DNA of 64,000 nucleotides, taken from Rouxiella silvae. Lineage in GTDB: Bacteria; Pseudomonadota; Gammaproteobacteria; Enterobacterales; Enterobacteriaceae. How positions within the stretch are numbered: position 1 is the stretch's first letter; each line of letters starts with the position of its first letter. The position numbers and the translations under genes were made by a program. Location of the stretch: NCBI RefSeq assembly GCF_002093625.1, contig NZ_MRWD01000020.1, positions 1-64,000 of the forward strand, given 5' to 3'. Positions 10,072 through 19,069 of this stretch are shown piece by piece. Under the pieces are notes generated by a model, which worked only from the letters and a program-made list of their open reading frames with translations, ran no database searches and was not told the DNA's origin.

Positions 10072-10938
10072 CTAGAGGTTTGCATGCTGCACTGATTGCG
10101 GTTTCATCGGGGCGACCACTACGTTGATGTTTTTATCCTTCATGCGCTGAATAATTGGCAGCGGTGTGCCCTGATTGACGATGACAACGTCAAACTCCGA
10201 AAGGTGAGCAAAACTGTGTAGAGCACGGCGTTCAAATTTCGTGTGATCGACCAGTAAAATGCGTTTTTGGGCTGACTCAAACATGGCACGCTTAGTTTCA
10301 ACCATTTCTGCCGACTGGTGAAATACCCGGTCGTCAATAATGGCAGACATGCTCACAAAAAACATGTCTGCTCGCAGGTTATTGATTTCATTGCGCGTCA
10401 TCTGGCCCATAAAGGCATTGCACCAGTTATAAAACTGACCGCCGAGGCCCATCAACGTGATGTCGCGCATCTCTTTCAGTTCGGTCATCACGGTCAGTGA
10501 GTTGGTAATCACGGTGAGCGGTGCTTTGGAAGGCAGAAAGCGGGCCATTTGCAAAACGGTGGTGGAATCATCAAAAAATATTGCCTGTCCGGGTTCGAGA
10601 TAGCCTGCGGCAACCTCGGCGAGCGCGCATTTTTCTTCAAGCTGGCGGGTGGAGCGATAGACGTCGCTAGATTCGATTAGGCTGGTGGGCGTGGCAGAGA
10701 CGACGCCGCGCGATTTTCTCAGCAGGCCGCGCTCGACCAATTCATCAATATCACGGTGCGCGGTCATCAGACTGATGCTGAAACGCTCGGTGATATCTTC
10801 AATGCGCATGGCGCTTTCGGCCATCACCGCTTCAACAATAAGCTGACGACGCGCAAGCTGCCGTGCTTGACGGCTGTCGCTGGGCAGAGCTTCCGCCATA
10901 AAAACGTCAACAGCATTATTTTGTGGTGCCTGGGCCAT
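10072..10938 (-). CDS. DeoR-family transcriptional regulator, probably of the erythritol module
   Basis: This 288-residue regulator has an N-terminal winged helix (about 30-85; ITERFSISLMTAHRDIDELVERGLL) and a DeoR-type sugar-phosphate sensor domain with the conserved FFDDSTTVLQMARFL and LLVDHTKF motifs. The ATG at 10938 is preferred over an upstream TTG at 10950. It is the last gene of the leftward importer run, behind the binding protein. In rhizobia erythritol clusters often include a DeoR regulator (EryR) besides EryD, so it may play that part; this is inference from position. Confidence 0.85.
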   Translation of the reverse strand: MAQAPQNNAVDVFMAEALPSDSRQARQLARRQLIVEAVMAESAMRIEDITERFSISLMTAHRDIDELVERGLLRKSRGVVSATPTSLIESSDVYRSTRQLEEKCALAEVAAGYLEPGQAIFFDDSTTVLQMARFLPSKAPLTVITNSLTVMTELKEMRDITLMGLGGQFYNWCNAFMGQMTRNEINNLRADMFFVSMSAIIDDRVFHQSAEMVETKRAMFESAQKRILLVDHTKFERRALHSFAHLSEFDVVIVNQGTPLPIIQRMKDKNINVVVAPMKPQSVQHANL

Positions 10939-11020
10939 AGTGATATCCAAAAGACGAATTATCGTAACCCCATCATTTAACTAGCCAGTTGGGGTGTCCT
11001 GTTGCAAAACGGCCTATTAC

Positions 11021-11053
11021 AACGCTGATTTACCGGTTTGGCAAATCAGCGTT
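11021..11053. repeat. Inverted repeat after the importer operon
   Basis: Perfect 11-base arms AACGCTGATTT/AAATCAGCGTT with an 11-base loop, 15 bases past the binding-protein stop codon. There is no T-run on the minus strand, so it is more likely an mRNA-stabilising hairpin or a weak terminator than a standard terminator. Confidence 0.6.
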
Positions 11054-11068
11054 TCGGTTAGGTGAAAA

Positions 11069-12022
11069 TTATTCTGACAGCACAAACGGTGAGGTATATT
11101 TCGCTGCGTTTTCTTTAGTGATCAGCACGCAGTCAAACAGTTGCTTTTCCTGAGCTGCACCGGTTTTACCTGTTTTCAAAAAGGTGTCGGCTTCATCAAT
11201 GGCTTTTGCAGCAAACACGGCCACGGGCTGCATCACCGTATAGGCCAGCGTACCGGCTTTTACAGCGTCAACCGCGTCAGGTGAACCATCAAACGCGCCC
11301 ACTTTTACTTGGCCCAGTTTACCGGCCTCTTTCAGCGCGGCGATAGCGCCCAGAGCCATTTCATCATTACCGCTGATAACCCCTTTGATATCTGGGTGAG
11401 CCTGCAGCATTGACTGCATTTTGTTGTAACCCTGAGTGCGGTCCCAGTTGGCGACGTCTTTCGCGACCTGTTTTAGGTCAGGATACTGCGACAGTACTGT
11501 GTCGTAACCATTGGCGCGGGTTGCGGCGTTATTATCTGACTGAGAACCGAGCAGTTCTACATAATTGCCAGAGTCCCCCACCGCTTTAACCCACTGCATG
11601 GCGCCCAGTGCTGCACCTTGCGCATTGTTTGAAACCAGCTGTGCTTTTGCAAGTCCGCTTTGGTTAAGCTCGGCGTTAATCACAAATACGGGTATACCGG
11701 CGGCAATGGCTTTTTTAACTGAACCGACGGAGCCGTCGGCATTGGCCGGGTCAAGAATAATCGCTTTAGATTTGTTGGTGATCGCCGTATCAATCAGCTG
11801 GCTTTCGGTGTTGGTATCGCCTTTATGGGCGCTGACCGTGGCGGAATAGCCCAATTTCTCGGCCTGTGCTTTGGCAACCTGACCTTCTGTGTACCAGTAA
11901 GGGTTGGACGGGTCGTTGACGATAATCGTCATCAGCCCTTTAGCCGCCCACGACGGGGTAGAGAACACCGTCATGGCGGCGACGGCGGCAATCATGATGA
12001 AACGTTTGCTGTTATGGAACAT
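11069..12022 (-). CDS. Periplasmic sugar/polyol-binding protein of an ABC importer (EryG-like)
   Basis: This 317-residue protein is of the ribose-binding (RbsB) type. It has a signal peptide cut after TPSWA (about residue 25) and then a GLMTIIVNDPSNPYWYTEG first strand. It also has the SGNDEMALGAIAALKEAG and GAFDGSPDAVDAVKAG motifs of pentose/polyol binders. The start at 12022 is chosen over the longer frame because it has a CTGGAG ribosome site and gives a proper signal peptide. With the neighbouring permease and double ATPase it forms a complete importer divergent from the erythritol catabolic genes, so erythritol or a related polyol is the likely ligand (inference). Confidence 0.85.
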   Translation of the reverse strand: MFHNSKRFIMIAAVAAMTVFSTPSWAAKGLMTIIVNDPSNPYWYTEGQVAKAQAEKLGYSATVSAHKGDTNTESQLIDTAITNKSKAIILDPANADGSVGSVKKAIAAGIPVFVINAELNQSGLAKAQLVSNNAQGAALGAMQWVKAVGDSGNYVELLGSQSDNNAATRANGYDTVLSQYPDLKQVAKDVANWDRTQGYNKMQSMLQAHPDIKGVISGNDEMALGAIAALKEAGKLGQVKVGAFDGSPDAVDAVKAGTLAYTVMQPVAVFAAKAIDEADTFLKTGKTGAAQEKQLFDCVLITKENAAKYTSPFVLSE

Positions 12023-12076
12023 GTTGGATACTCCAGTGTTGTAGGGGTAGAGTTTTTCTTTTTTATCAACCACAGA

Positions 12077-13138
12077 CTACTTGCTGCGTCGCCCGTATTG
12101 CAGGGTGTTAAGCAGTACGGCCAGTACAATAACTGCACCGGTGAACACGGTTTGCCAATAGGCTGAAACGCCGATGATCACCAATCCATCAGAAAGAAAA
12201 CCGATGACAAACGCGCCCAGCAGCGTACCGCGAACGTTGCCGCGACCGCCGGTCAGAGCCGCACCACCGATAACCACGGCGGCGATGGCGGTCAGTTCAT
12301 AGGTCGTGCCTGCCGTTGGTCCAGCCGAGGTCAGCTGAGAAGAGAGCACCAGTCCTGCAATAGCCGCGCAGACGCCGGAAAGGACATAAACGGCAATTTT
12401 GACTTTTTTAACCGGTACGCCAGAGAGGTCGGCGGCGCGTTCATTGCCACCGGAGGCATACAGCCAGCGGCCAAACGCTGTACGGCTGAGTAAAAATCCG
12501 CAGGCCAGGGCAATGACTAACAGCGTCAAGACGCCAATCGGGATAGTAAAGATGCGGTTAAATCCGAGCCAGTCGAAACCGGTATTGCCCAGTGCGGCCT
12601 CACCCGACAGTTTGTTGTAGGTCAGTCCGTTGGTCATTAGCAGGGCGATGCCGCGGGCAACATACAAAGAGCCTAGCGTGGCGACGAAGGCCGGTACGCG
12701 GAAAATGGCGATCAGTACGCCGTTGATAAGTCCGACAATGGCCCCCAGCGTGAGGGTTAAAATCACCACCGCCCACACCGGGAAGTAAAGAATGACGCCA
12801 AAGGCTTGCAGGTTAACGCCCTGCATCAGAAAGCCGGCGAATACGCCAGTCAGGCCCAGCGTTGAGCCTACCGACAGGTCGATACCGCCGTTGAGGATAA
12901 CCAGCAGCATGCCAATCGCGGGCAGGCCGAAAATAGCGACGTGAGACGCCATGGTCAGGAAATTGGCGGACTCAAAATAGTTCGGCGACAGGAAGGAGAA
13001 AACCACAATAATCAGCAGCAAGGCAAAAAATGCCCGCCCCTCAAGCAGCAGCTTGGCCAGACTAAAGCCGCGCGAATTGGCCTTTTTTTTCACCGCCGGC
13101 GCATGCGGAGTACTTAAAGCATGGGTTCTGTCGTTCAT
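12077..13138 (-). CDS. ABC sugar/polyol permease (RbsC/EryF-like)
   Basis: This 353-residue protein is hydrophobic throughout (about 8-10 membrane segments) and belongs to the RbsC branched-chain-type permease family. Signature stretches are GLPAIGMLLVILNGGIDLSVGS and AIAAVVIGGAALTGGRGNVRGT (both cited in part). A polar 30-residue N-terminal tail precedes the first membrane segment. It lies between the ATPase and binding-protein genes in one leftward operon and would form the channel of the importer. Confidence 0.86.
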   Translation of the reverse strand: MNDRTHALSTPHAPAVKKKANSRGFSLAKLLLEGRAFFALLLIIVVFSFLSPNYFESANFLTMASHVAIFGLPAIGMLLVILNGGIDLSVGSTLGLTGVFAGFLMQGVNLQAFGVILYFPVWAVVILTLTLGAIVGLINGVLIAIFRVPAFVATLGSLYVARGIALLMTNGLTYNKLSGEAALGNTGFDWLGFNRIFTIPIGVLTLLVIALACGFLLSRTAFGRWLYASGGNERAADLSGVPVKKVKIAVYVLSGVCAAIAGLVLSSQLTSAGPTAGTTYELTAIAAVVIGGAALTGGRGNVRGTLLGAFVIGFLSDGLVIIGVSAYWQTVFTGAVIVLAVLLNTLQYGRRSK

Positions 13139-13187
13139 GATAATTCGTTTCCCATATTGGATGAGATGAGATCTGTGGTTTTATGTG

Positions 13188-14735
13188 TCAGGCAACAAGC
13201 GATTCGCCTGAAGCGGCCATGATCTGTTCTTTACTGACGTTGGCATCGAAAATGGCGGAAATATGTCCCTTGCTCATGACCACTATCCGGTGCGCCACGC
13301 TCAGGCATTCCCCCACTTCCGAGGTCGAATAGAGTACCGCCAATCCTCTGCGCGCATTTTCTGCCAGTAGTTTGAACACCTCTGCCTTGGCGCCGATATC
13401 AATACCGCGGCTGGGTTCGTCGAGCAAAATAACCTTGGGGTGGGTGGCCAGCATTTTACCAATCACCACTTTTTGCTGATTGCCTCCGGAGAGTGAACCG
13501 ATGGTTGCTTCGCCGCCGGAGGTTTTCACCGTGACGTTGCGAATAGAGTCATTAACCAGCAGTTTTTCCCGTTTGGGGGAAAGCACCATCCGGCGCACAA
13601 ATTCACCGATGCTGGCTAAAGTGAGGTTTTCTCCCACGGTCATGGTCTGGATAAGACCGTCGCGCTGGCGATCTTCGGGCACCAGCGCCAGCCCTTTTTC
13701 GATACGGTCGGCGATGCTGAGGCTTGAAATTGGCCGATTATTCAGTGTAATGGTGCCTTTTTCGGCGGAGATACGCCCGGCGATGCACTCCATCAGTTCG
13801 GTGCGCCCCGCGCCCATCAGGCCGTAAATGCAGACAATTTCTCCCGCCCGCACCTCCAGCGACAGGTTATCGACCACTTTGATGCCGGTCGGGCCTTTCA
13901 CCGTCAGCTGATTTACCGCGAGCGCAACGTTGCCAAGCTCATAGCCGGTCGGCGGTGAACCCAAGTCGAAGTGCTCGCCGACCATGTTGCGAACGATCCA
14001 CTCGAGGTTTATCTCTTCGCGTTTGGCGTAGGCGGTCATCACGCCGTCGCGCAGCACCACGGCGCGGTCGGTAATTTCCAGCGCTTCTTCTAAATGATGC
14101 GAAATATAAACAATAGCGACGCCGCGACTGGTTAAATCACGAATAATTTTGAACAGTACTTCGACCTCGGTGGCGCTCAGTGCCGAGGTCGGTTCGTCCA
14201 TAATCAGGATGCGTGATTTCACCGACAGCGCGCGGGCAATTTCCACGATCTGTTGCTGACCTAGACGCAAGTCTTCAACCAACGTCAGCGGATCGATATC
14301 TTCTTCAAGTTCCTCCATAAGCGAACGCGCGATGCGCTCCTCTTCAGCGAAATTAACCCCAGTGATGCCGTGAATTTCTCTGCCGACGAAGATGTTGTCG
14401 CGCACGTTCATGTTCGGCGACAGATTGAGTTCCTGATGAATTATTGAAATGCCGCATTCACGTGCCTGATTGGTCGAGGCAAACGTAATCGGCTCGCCGT
14501 TGAGAATGATTTGCCCTGAACTGGGTGTTACCACGCCGGATAGGATCTTCATCAGCGTTGATTTACCCGCGCCGTTTTCGCCAAACAGGGTCGTCACCTG
14601 GCCACGACGAATGTCGAAATCGACCTCTTTCAGCGCGTGCGTTGATCCATAGACTTTACTGACATTGCGTGCCGACAGTACAACCTCACCTTCTGTGCGC
14701 GAGGCGTTGGTTTCGGCTGAGTTTAAGGTTTTCAT
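13188..14735 (-). CDS. ABC sugar/polyol importer ATP-binding protein, two ATPase domains (RbsA/EryE-like)
   Basis: This 515-residue protein has two tandem ATPase domains, as in RbsA, MglA and XylG. The first has Walker A GENGAGKST (about 54-62), signature LRLGQQQIVEIARAL and Walker B ILIMDEPTSAL. The second has the degenerate P-loop GLMGAGRTEL, then SLSGGNQQKVVIGKML and VILLDEPSRGID. It overlaps the DUF2291 gene by 4 bases and precedes the permease. It powers import of the polyol handled by the divergent ery genes (inference from context). Confidence 0.88.
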   Translation of the reverse strand: MKTLNSAETNASRTEGEVVLSARNVSKVYGSTHALKEVDFDIRRGQVTTLFGENGAGKSTLMKILSGVVTPSSGQIILNGEPITFASTNQARECGISIIHQELNLSPNMNVRDNIFVGREIHGITGVNFAEEERIARSLMEELEEDIDPLTLVEDLRLGQQQIVEIARALSVKSRILIMDEPTSALSATEVEVLFKIIRDLTSRGVAIVYISHHLEEALEITDRAVVLRDGVMTAYAKREEINLEWIVRNMVGEHFDLGSPPTGYELGNVALAVNQLTVKGPTGIKVVDNLSLEVRAGEIVCIYGLMGAGRTELMECIAGRISAEKGTITLNNRPISSLSIADRIEKGLALVPEDRQRDGLIQTMTVGENLTLASIGEFVRRMVLSPKREKLLVNDSIRNVTVKTSGGEATIGSLSGGNQQKVVIGKMLATHPKVILLDEPSRGIDIGAKAEVFKLLAENARRGLAVLYSTSEVGECLSVAHRIVVMSKGHISAIFDANVSKEQIMAASGESLVA

Positions 14736-15385
14736 TGCACAGTCATCCTTACCGGTGTGACCAGCCAGTTTTTCGGATTAAGCAGGCGGAACACGCCCGT
14801 AACGTTGACGGTTTTTCCCGTAAGATGCTGATTATCAATGCCACCCAGCACCGCTTTTTTCATCGCCCGATTAATCCCCGATCCTGCATTCTGGTACTCA
14901 ATCTGATTTTTGAAGTCGCCAAACTGAATAGTCCCGGTGGCATCACGCAGGTCAGTGCCGTTAATTGCTGGGCCGGTCTGAAGCCGGACTCTAATGTCAT
15001 CGGGCAGTCCGGCAACATTCAGTTGATAGACACCCAATTCACCTTCTCCCACTACTCCAGTTAGCGTGATAGAAAACACCGGCATTGGGTTGCCGACGCC
15101 GTATTTTGTCGCCGCCGCATTCGCGTCAGCCGCGAGCGCTGTCGCCAACGTTGAAGCATCAACTGCGCGTGCTTCGACGTTTTTTTGAATTTCAGGAAAC
15201 GCTTTCTCGCCGTATTTATCCGGTGAGAAAGCCTGCTCGGCCACGTCTTGTGCAGAACCGATTTTGACCACTTTGGTGTTCAGGCCAATGGCGGCAGCTA
15301 CGGCTAGCGCCACGAGCAGGGCGATACCAACCCTTTTTAGGGCTCTGGGTGTCACCTGGTTAGAAAGGGGAGTTACCGTCGTCAT
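14732..15385 (-). CDS. DUF2291 family membrane-anchored periplasmic protein
   Basis: This 217-residue protein has a short cytoplasmic N-terminus, one membrane segment (about 20-42, VGIALLVALAVAAAIGL) and a periplasmic domain with the KYGEKAFPEIQ region seen in DUF2291 proteins. The family is often found beside RbsABC-type importers but has no established function. It is first in the importer operon and coupled to the ATPase gene by a 4-base overlap, so it may assist that importer. The start at 15385 has a GAGGT ribosome site; an upstream in-frame start at 15415 does not. Confidence 0.75.
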   Translation of the reverse strand: MTTVTPLSNQVTPRALKRVGIALLVALAVAAAIGLNTKVVKIGSAQDVAEQAFSPDKYGEKAFPEIQKNVEARAVDASTLATALAADANAAATKYGVGNPMPVFSITLTGVVGEGELGVYQLNVAGLPDDIRVRLQTGPAINGTDLRDATGTIQFGDFKNQIEYQNAGSGINRAMKKAVLGGIDNQHLTGKTVNVTGVFRLLNPKNWLVTPVRMTVQ

Positions 15386-15943
15386 TACGTTGACCTCATG
15401 GTGTCTTTTACGCACTCATTAGGGTGTTATCCCACAGTTAGTGTGATTACTACCCTATCTTTACGTTATCTTCTGCGCTGCTCAATGTTATAAATATGAT
15501 AACAAGTAGCGTTAAAAATGTGATAGCCAATAAATCTTGTCAACCGGTTTAGTCGATTTATTTCTGGTTGGAGATCTGGATCTCTTTCCTGACCTGCAAA
15601 CGACGTTTTGTTGCTATTTTGAACATATTGTCGCTGACTGATTATGTGGGATTTTTGTTTAAATTATTGTTTATATTGTTAATTTATAATTATCACGGTG
15701 CGAGGCGATAAGAGGGGTGTGAAATAAACTTAAAAAAGAGTTCCGCCTACTCGCCGCTCATTTTCCCTGGTGCTGGTCTATAAACAATAATGATTTTCAC
15801 GTTGAATGTGATCATTTATGCAACAAAAATGTGATCGAGTACGCTTACTGAATTGAAAAATTTTATTTGTTGTGAAAATTAATTCATCCTGCGTGTTATG
15901 TTAGTGATATGTTTGGTTTGCCCTTCTACTTCGGGAGTGATAA
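15386..15943. promoter_or_regulatory. Divergent control region of the erythritol importer and catabolic operons
   Basis: A 558-base gene-free region between two divergent operons. It holds a short perfect inverted repeat GAGATC-TG-GATCTC at 15571-15584. It also has repeated TGTGA half-sites near 15516, 15807 and 15830 that resemble one arm of CRP sites but lack good second arms. The EryD and DeoR operators and both promoters should be here. No complete operator can be assigned by eye. Confidence 0.5.
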
Positions 15944-17524
15944 ATGGATAACCGCGACATTATTCTCGGCATTGACTCCGGAACCTCGGTGGTAAAGGCC
16001 GTCGCGTTTGACCTTGAGGGTCAACAATTGGGCTGTGCTTCGGTAAGAAACACCTATCAGCGCGGTGAGGACGGCTCGGCGCTTCAGTCAATGGAAAGAA
16101 CTTGGCAAGACTGTGTCTCAGCGATTCGACATTTGGCCGACGAGATTGAAAACCTCTCCTCGCGCGTGGTGGCGTTGGCCGTCACGGCGCAGGGGGATGG
16201 GACTTGGCTGGTGGGCAAAGATAATCGCCCGGTCGGAGATGCGTGGATCTGGCTTGACGCCCGTGCGGCTGAAACCGTTAAGGAGCGGGAGCATTCTGCA
16301 CTTTCGCGTCAGCGCTTCGAAGCCACCGGCACGGGCCTCAATACCTGCCAGCAGGGCGCGCAGCTCGCCTATATGAACGGCAAAAACAGTCCTCATCGTC
16401 AGCAGCTCGAGCAGGCCGAAGTGGCGATGCATTGCAAGGACTGGCTGTATCTCAATCTCACCGGCGTGCGTGCCACCGACCCTTCAGAAGCCAGTTTTAC
16501 CTTCGGCAACTTTCGTCATCGCGGTTATGAAGACGTGGTTATCGAGGCGTTGGGCCTCAGTGACCGCCGTTATCTGCTGCCCGAAATTGTTGAAGGCACC
16601 CAGGTTACGCATCCGCTGACGGCAGAAGCGGCCAAGGCGATCGGGCTACTGGCCGGAACGCCGGTTTGTCTGGGCTACGTCGATATGGTAATGACCGGAT
16701 TAGGGGCAGGGGTTCACACCGGGGATAAAAACACCGCCTGTTCGATTATTGGTTCTACTGGCGTTCATATGCGCTCGGTGCACTCTTCCGAGGTATTCCT
16801 AAATCAGCAACAAACCGGCTACGTCATCACGCTGCCTTCGCCGCATCAGGTGACGCAGGTGCAAACCAATATGGCATCAACGCTGAATCTGGACTGGTTG
16901 CTGAACATGACGCTGTCATTAATCGAGGAGTTTGGCGGAACGGCGGATCACGCCACGCTGGTTAAGCATCTCGATAAATGGCTGGCGACCACTCATCCCG
17001 ATGGCCTGATGTATCACCCTTATATCTCCCTCGCCGGGGAGCGCGGCCCTTTTGTTAATGCCGATGCGCGCGCCAGTTTTATTGGCCTGCGCTACAGCCA
17101 CGGCTATGCCGATTTACTGAGAGCGGTAATAGAAGGTATCGGCATGGCCTCGCGCGACTGTTATCAAGCCATGTCTGACCTTTCTCCCCGCGAGCTGCGT
17201 CTTTCCGGCGGGGCTGTGCGCTCGGCCAAAGTGCGGCAAATTTTGTCGGCCTGCATTGGTGCGCCGGTGCGGGTCAGCACACGCGATGAGGCCGGTGCTG
17301 CCGGTGCGGCAATGATGGCGGCGGTGGCTATCGGCGCCTATCCGAATATGGACAGCTGCGTCGCCACTTGGGTCACGCCGCTGCTTAACGCTGCCGAAGC
17401 GCCACCGTCAGAGTTAGCCGAACATTATCGTCGGCTTTTTGCAACTTATCAGCAAACCCGCCTTACTTTGCCGCCGGTGTGGACTGAGCTTCAGTCAATT
17501 CATAAAGGAGTAAACAATGAGTGA
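15944..17524 (+). CDS. eryA: Erythritol kinase-like FGGY carbohydrate kinase (EryA)
   Basis: This 526-residue protein is an FGGY-family kinase: N-terminal phosphate-binding ILGIDSGTSVVKAVAFD, a middle GDKNTACSIIGSTGVH segment, and C-terminal LSGGAVRSAKVRQILSACIG. EryA phosphorylates erythritol to L-erythritol 4-phosphate in Brucella and rhizobia. The assignment rests on the gene order kinase / GlpD-like dehydrogenase / xylose-isomerase-like protein / EryD regulator, which is the eryABCD order. The start has a GGGAGTG ribosome site, and the end overlaps eryB by 8 bases. A related polyol (xylitol, arabitol) cannot be excluded from sequence alone. Confidence 0.87.
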   Translation: MDNRDIILGIDSGTSVVKAVAFDLEGQQLGCASVRNTYQRGEDGSALQSMERTWQDCVSAIRHLADEIENLSSRVVALAVTAQGDGTWLVGKDNRPVGDAWIWLDARAAETVKEREHSALSRQRFEATGTGLNTCQQGAQLAYMNGKNSPHRQQLEQAEVAMHCKDWLYLNLTGVRATDPSEASFTFGNFRHRGYEDVVIEALGLSDRRYLLPEIVEGTQVTHPLTAEAAKAIGLLAGTPVCLGYVDMVMTGLGAGVHTGDKNTACSIIGSTGVHMRSVHSSEVFLNQQQTGYVITLPSPHQVTQVQTNMASTLNLDWLLNMTLSLIEEFGGTADHATLVKHLDKWLATTHPDGLMYHPYISLAGERGPFVNADARASFIGLRYSHGYADLLRAVIEGIGMASRDCYQAMSDLSPRELRLSGGAVRSAKVRQILSACIGAPVRVSTRDEAGAAGAAMMAAVAIGAYPNMDSCVATWVTPLLNAAEAPPSELAEHYRRLFATYQQTRLTLPPVWTELQSIHKGVNNE

Positions 17525-19055
17525 GTCAGCCTTATTGGATGTTTTCGTTATTGGCGGCGGGATTAACGGTGCCGGTATTGCTCGCGATGCCGCCGGGCGC
17601 GGACTGTCAGTCATGATGTGCGAGAAAGACGATTTGGCGCAGGGCACCTCTTCACGCTCCGGCAAGCTGGTGCACGGCGGCCTGCGTTATCTCGAATATT
17701 ATGAATTTCGCCTGGTTCGTGAGGCGCTGATTGAGCGCGAAGTGTTGCTCAATTCAGCCTGCCATATCATCTGGCCGATGCGCTTTGTTCTGCCACACAG
17801 CCCGCAGGACAGGCCCGCCTGGCTGGTTCGTCTGGGGCTGTTTCTCTATGATCATCTCGGAGGCCGCAAAAAGCTGCCCGGCACCCGTTCGCTGAATCTT
17901 GAGCGTTGCCCGGAAGGGGCCCCGCTGCTTAACCGCTATCATCGCGGCTTCGAGTATTCCGACTGCTGGGTGGATGATGCTCGACTCGTCACCTTAAATG
18001 CGCTGGATGCCAAAGAGAAGGGTGCGACGATAGCCACTCGCACCACCTGCCTATCGGCCAAGCGTAGCCAGGGCCGCTGGAATATTACCCTGCGTGATGA
18101 AAACAGTGGTGAGCTGCGACAGGTGAGCGCCCGTGTGCTGATTAACGCCGCGGGTCCGTGGGTGTTGGATATTGTTAATCAGGTGACGCACACCACCAGT
18201 TCCCGCAAGGTTCGGCTGGTGAAAGGCTCTCACATTATTGTGCCGAAGTTCTGGGAAGGGCAGCAGGCCTATCTGGTGCAAAACCATGATAAACGAGTGA
18301 TATTTATCAATCCCTATGAGGGAGACAAGGCGCTTATTGGCACTACCGATATTCCCTATAAAGGTCGCGCTGAAGACGTGGTGGCCGATGAAAGCGAAAT
18401 TCAATACCTGATGGATGCGGTGAATCGCTATTTTAAAGTGAAACTGCGCCGCGACGACGTGATTACTCACTTCTCGGGCGTGCGTCCGCTGTTTGACGAC
18501 GGCAAAGGCAATCCTTCGGCTGTCACCCGCGACTACGTCTTTGACTTGGATACCCAAGGCGGCGCGCCCTTACTGCACGTTTTTGGCGGCAAAATTACCA
18601 CTTTCCGCAAGCTGGCTGAGCATGCTATGCAGCGCCTGACGCCCTTTTTACCCAATATGGGGCCGGACTGGACGCGAGAGGGCGTATTGCCCGGCGGTGA
18701 AATTGAGCACGCCGATTTCGAAACCTTCAGTCAACAACTCCAGCAGGATTACCCTTGGTTGCCGCAGACACTGCGCAAGCATTATGGTCGTCTTTACGGT
18801 GCGCGAACTCGCGACGTTATCGGCGGCGCGACGTCGCTTTCGAGCCTTGGCCGTCATTTTGGCAGTCAGTTTTATGAGGCCGAAGCGCGCTATCTGGTGA
18901 AAACCGAGTGGGCGCAATGCGCTGAGGACATCCTCAAACGCCGTACCAAACACGGGCTGCATCTTACGCCAGGGCAAATTGAAGCTTTCGAACAGTGGTT
19001 TGAACAGACACTGGGCACGCGGCCGCCGGAGATTTTGCAGGCCAACGTCGGTTGA
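17517..19055 (+). CDS. eryB: Erythritol phosphate dehydrogenase (EryB, GlpD family)
   Basis: This 512-residue flavoprotein is related to aerobic glycerol-3-phosphate dehydrogenase. It shows the FAD-binding VIGGGINGAGIARDAAGRG start, the GTSSRSGKLVHGGLRYLE substrate-side motif and the VFGGKITTFRKLAEHA motif. EryB oxidises L-erythritol 4-phosphate to L-3-tetrulose 4-phosphate and passes electrons to the respiratory chain. Strong ribosome site AAAGGAG; the gene overlaps eryA. The choice of EryB over GlpD comes from the operon context. Confidence 0.88.
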   Translation: MSESALLDVFVIGGGINGAGIARDAAGRGLSVMMCEKDDLAQGTSSRSGKLVHGGLRYLEYYEFRLVREALIEREVLLNSACHIIWPMRFVLPHSPQDRPAWLVRLGLFLYDHLGGRKKLPGTRSLNLERCPEGAPLLNRYHRGFEYSDCWVDDARLVTLNALDAKEKGATIATRTTCLSAKRSQGRWNITLRDENSGELRQVSARVLINAAGPWVLDIVNQVTHTTSSRKVRLVKGSHIIVPKFWEGQQAYLVQNHDKRVIFINPYEGDKALIGTTDIPYKGRAEDVVADESEIQYLMDAVNRYFKVKLRRDDVITHFSGVRPLFDDGKGNPSAVTRDYVFDLDTQGGAPLLHVFGGKITTFRKLAEHAMQRLTPFLPNMGPDWTREGVLPGGEIEHADFETFSQQLQQDYPWLPQTLRKHYGRLYGARTRDVIGGATSLSSLGRHFGSQFYEAEARYLVKTEWAQCAEDILKRRTKHGLHLTPGQIEAFEQWFEQTLGTRPPEILQANVG

Positions 19056-19069
19056 TTAAGGGGGCAATG

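Noticed and set aside
11021-11053. Rho-independent terminator after the polyol-binding protein gene
   Set aside because: The stem is perfect but lacks a T-run on the relevant strand; recorded as an inverted repeat instead.
15800-15850. CRP sites upstream of eryA
   Set aside because: Only single TGTGA half-sites are present; the second arms do not match TCACA, so complete CRP sites cannot be claimed.
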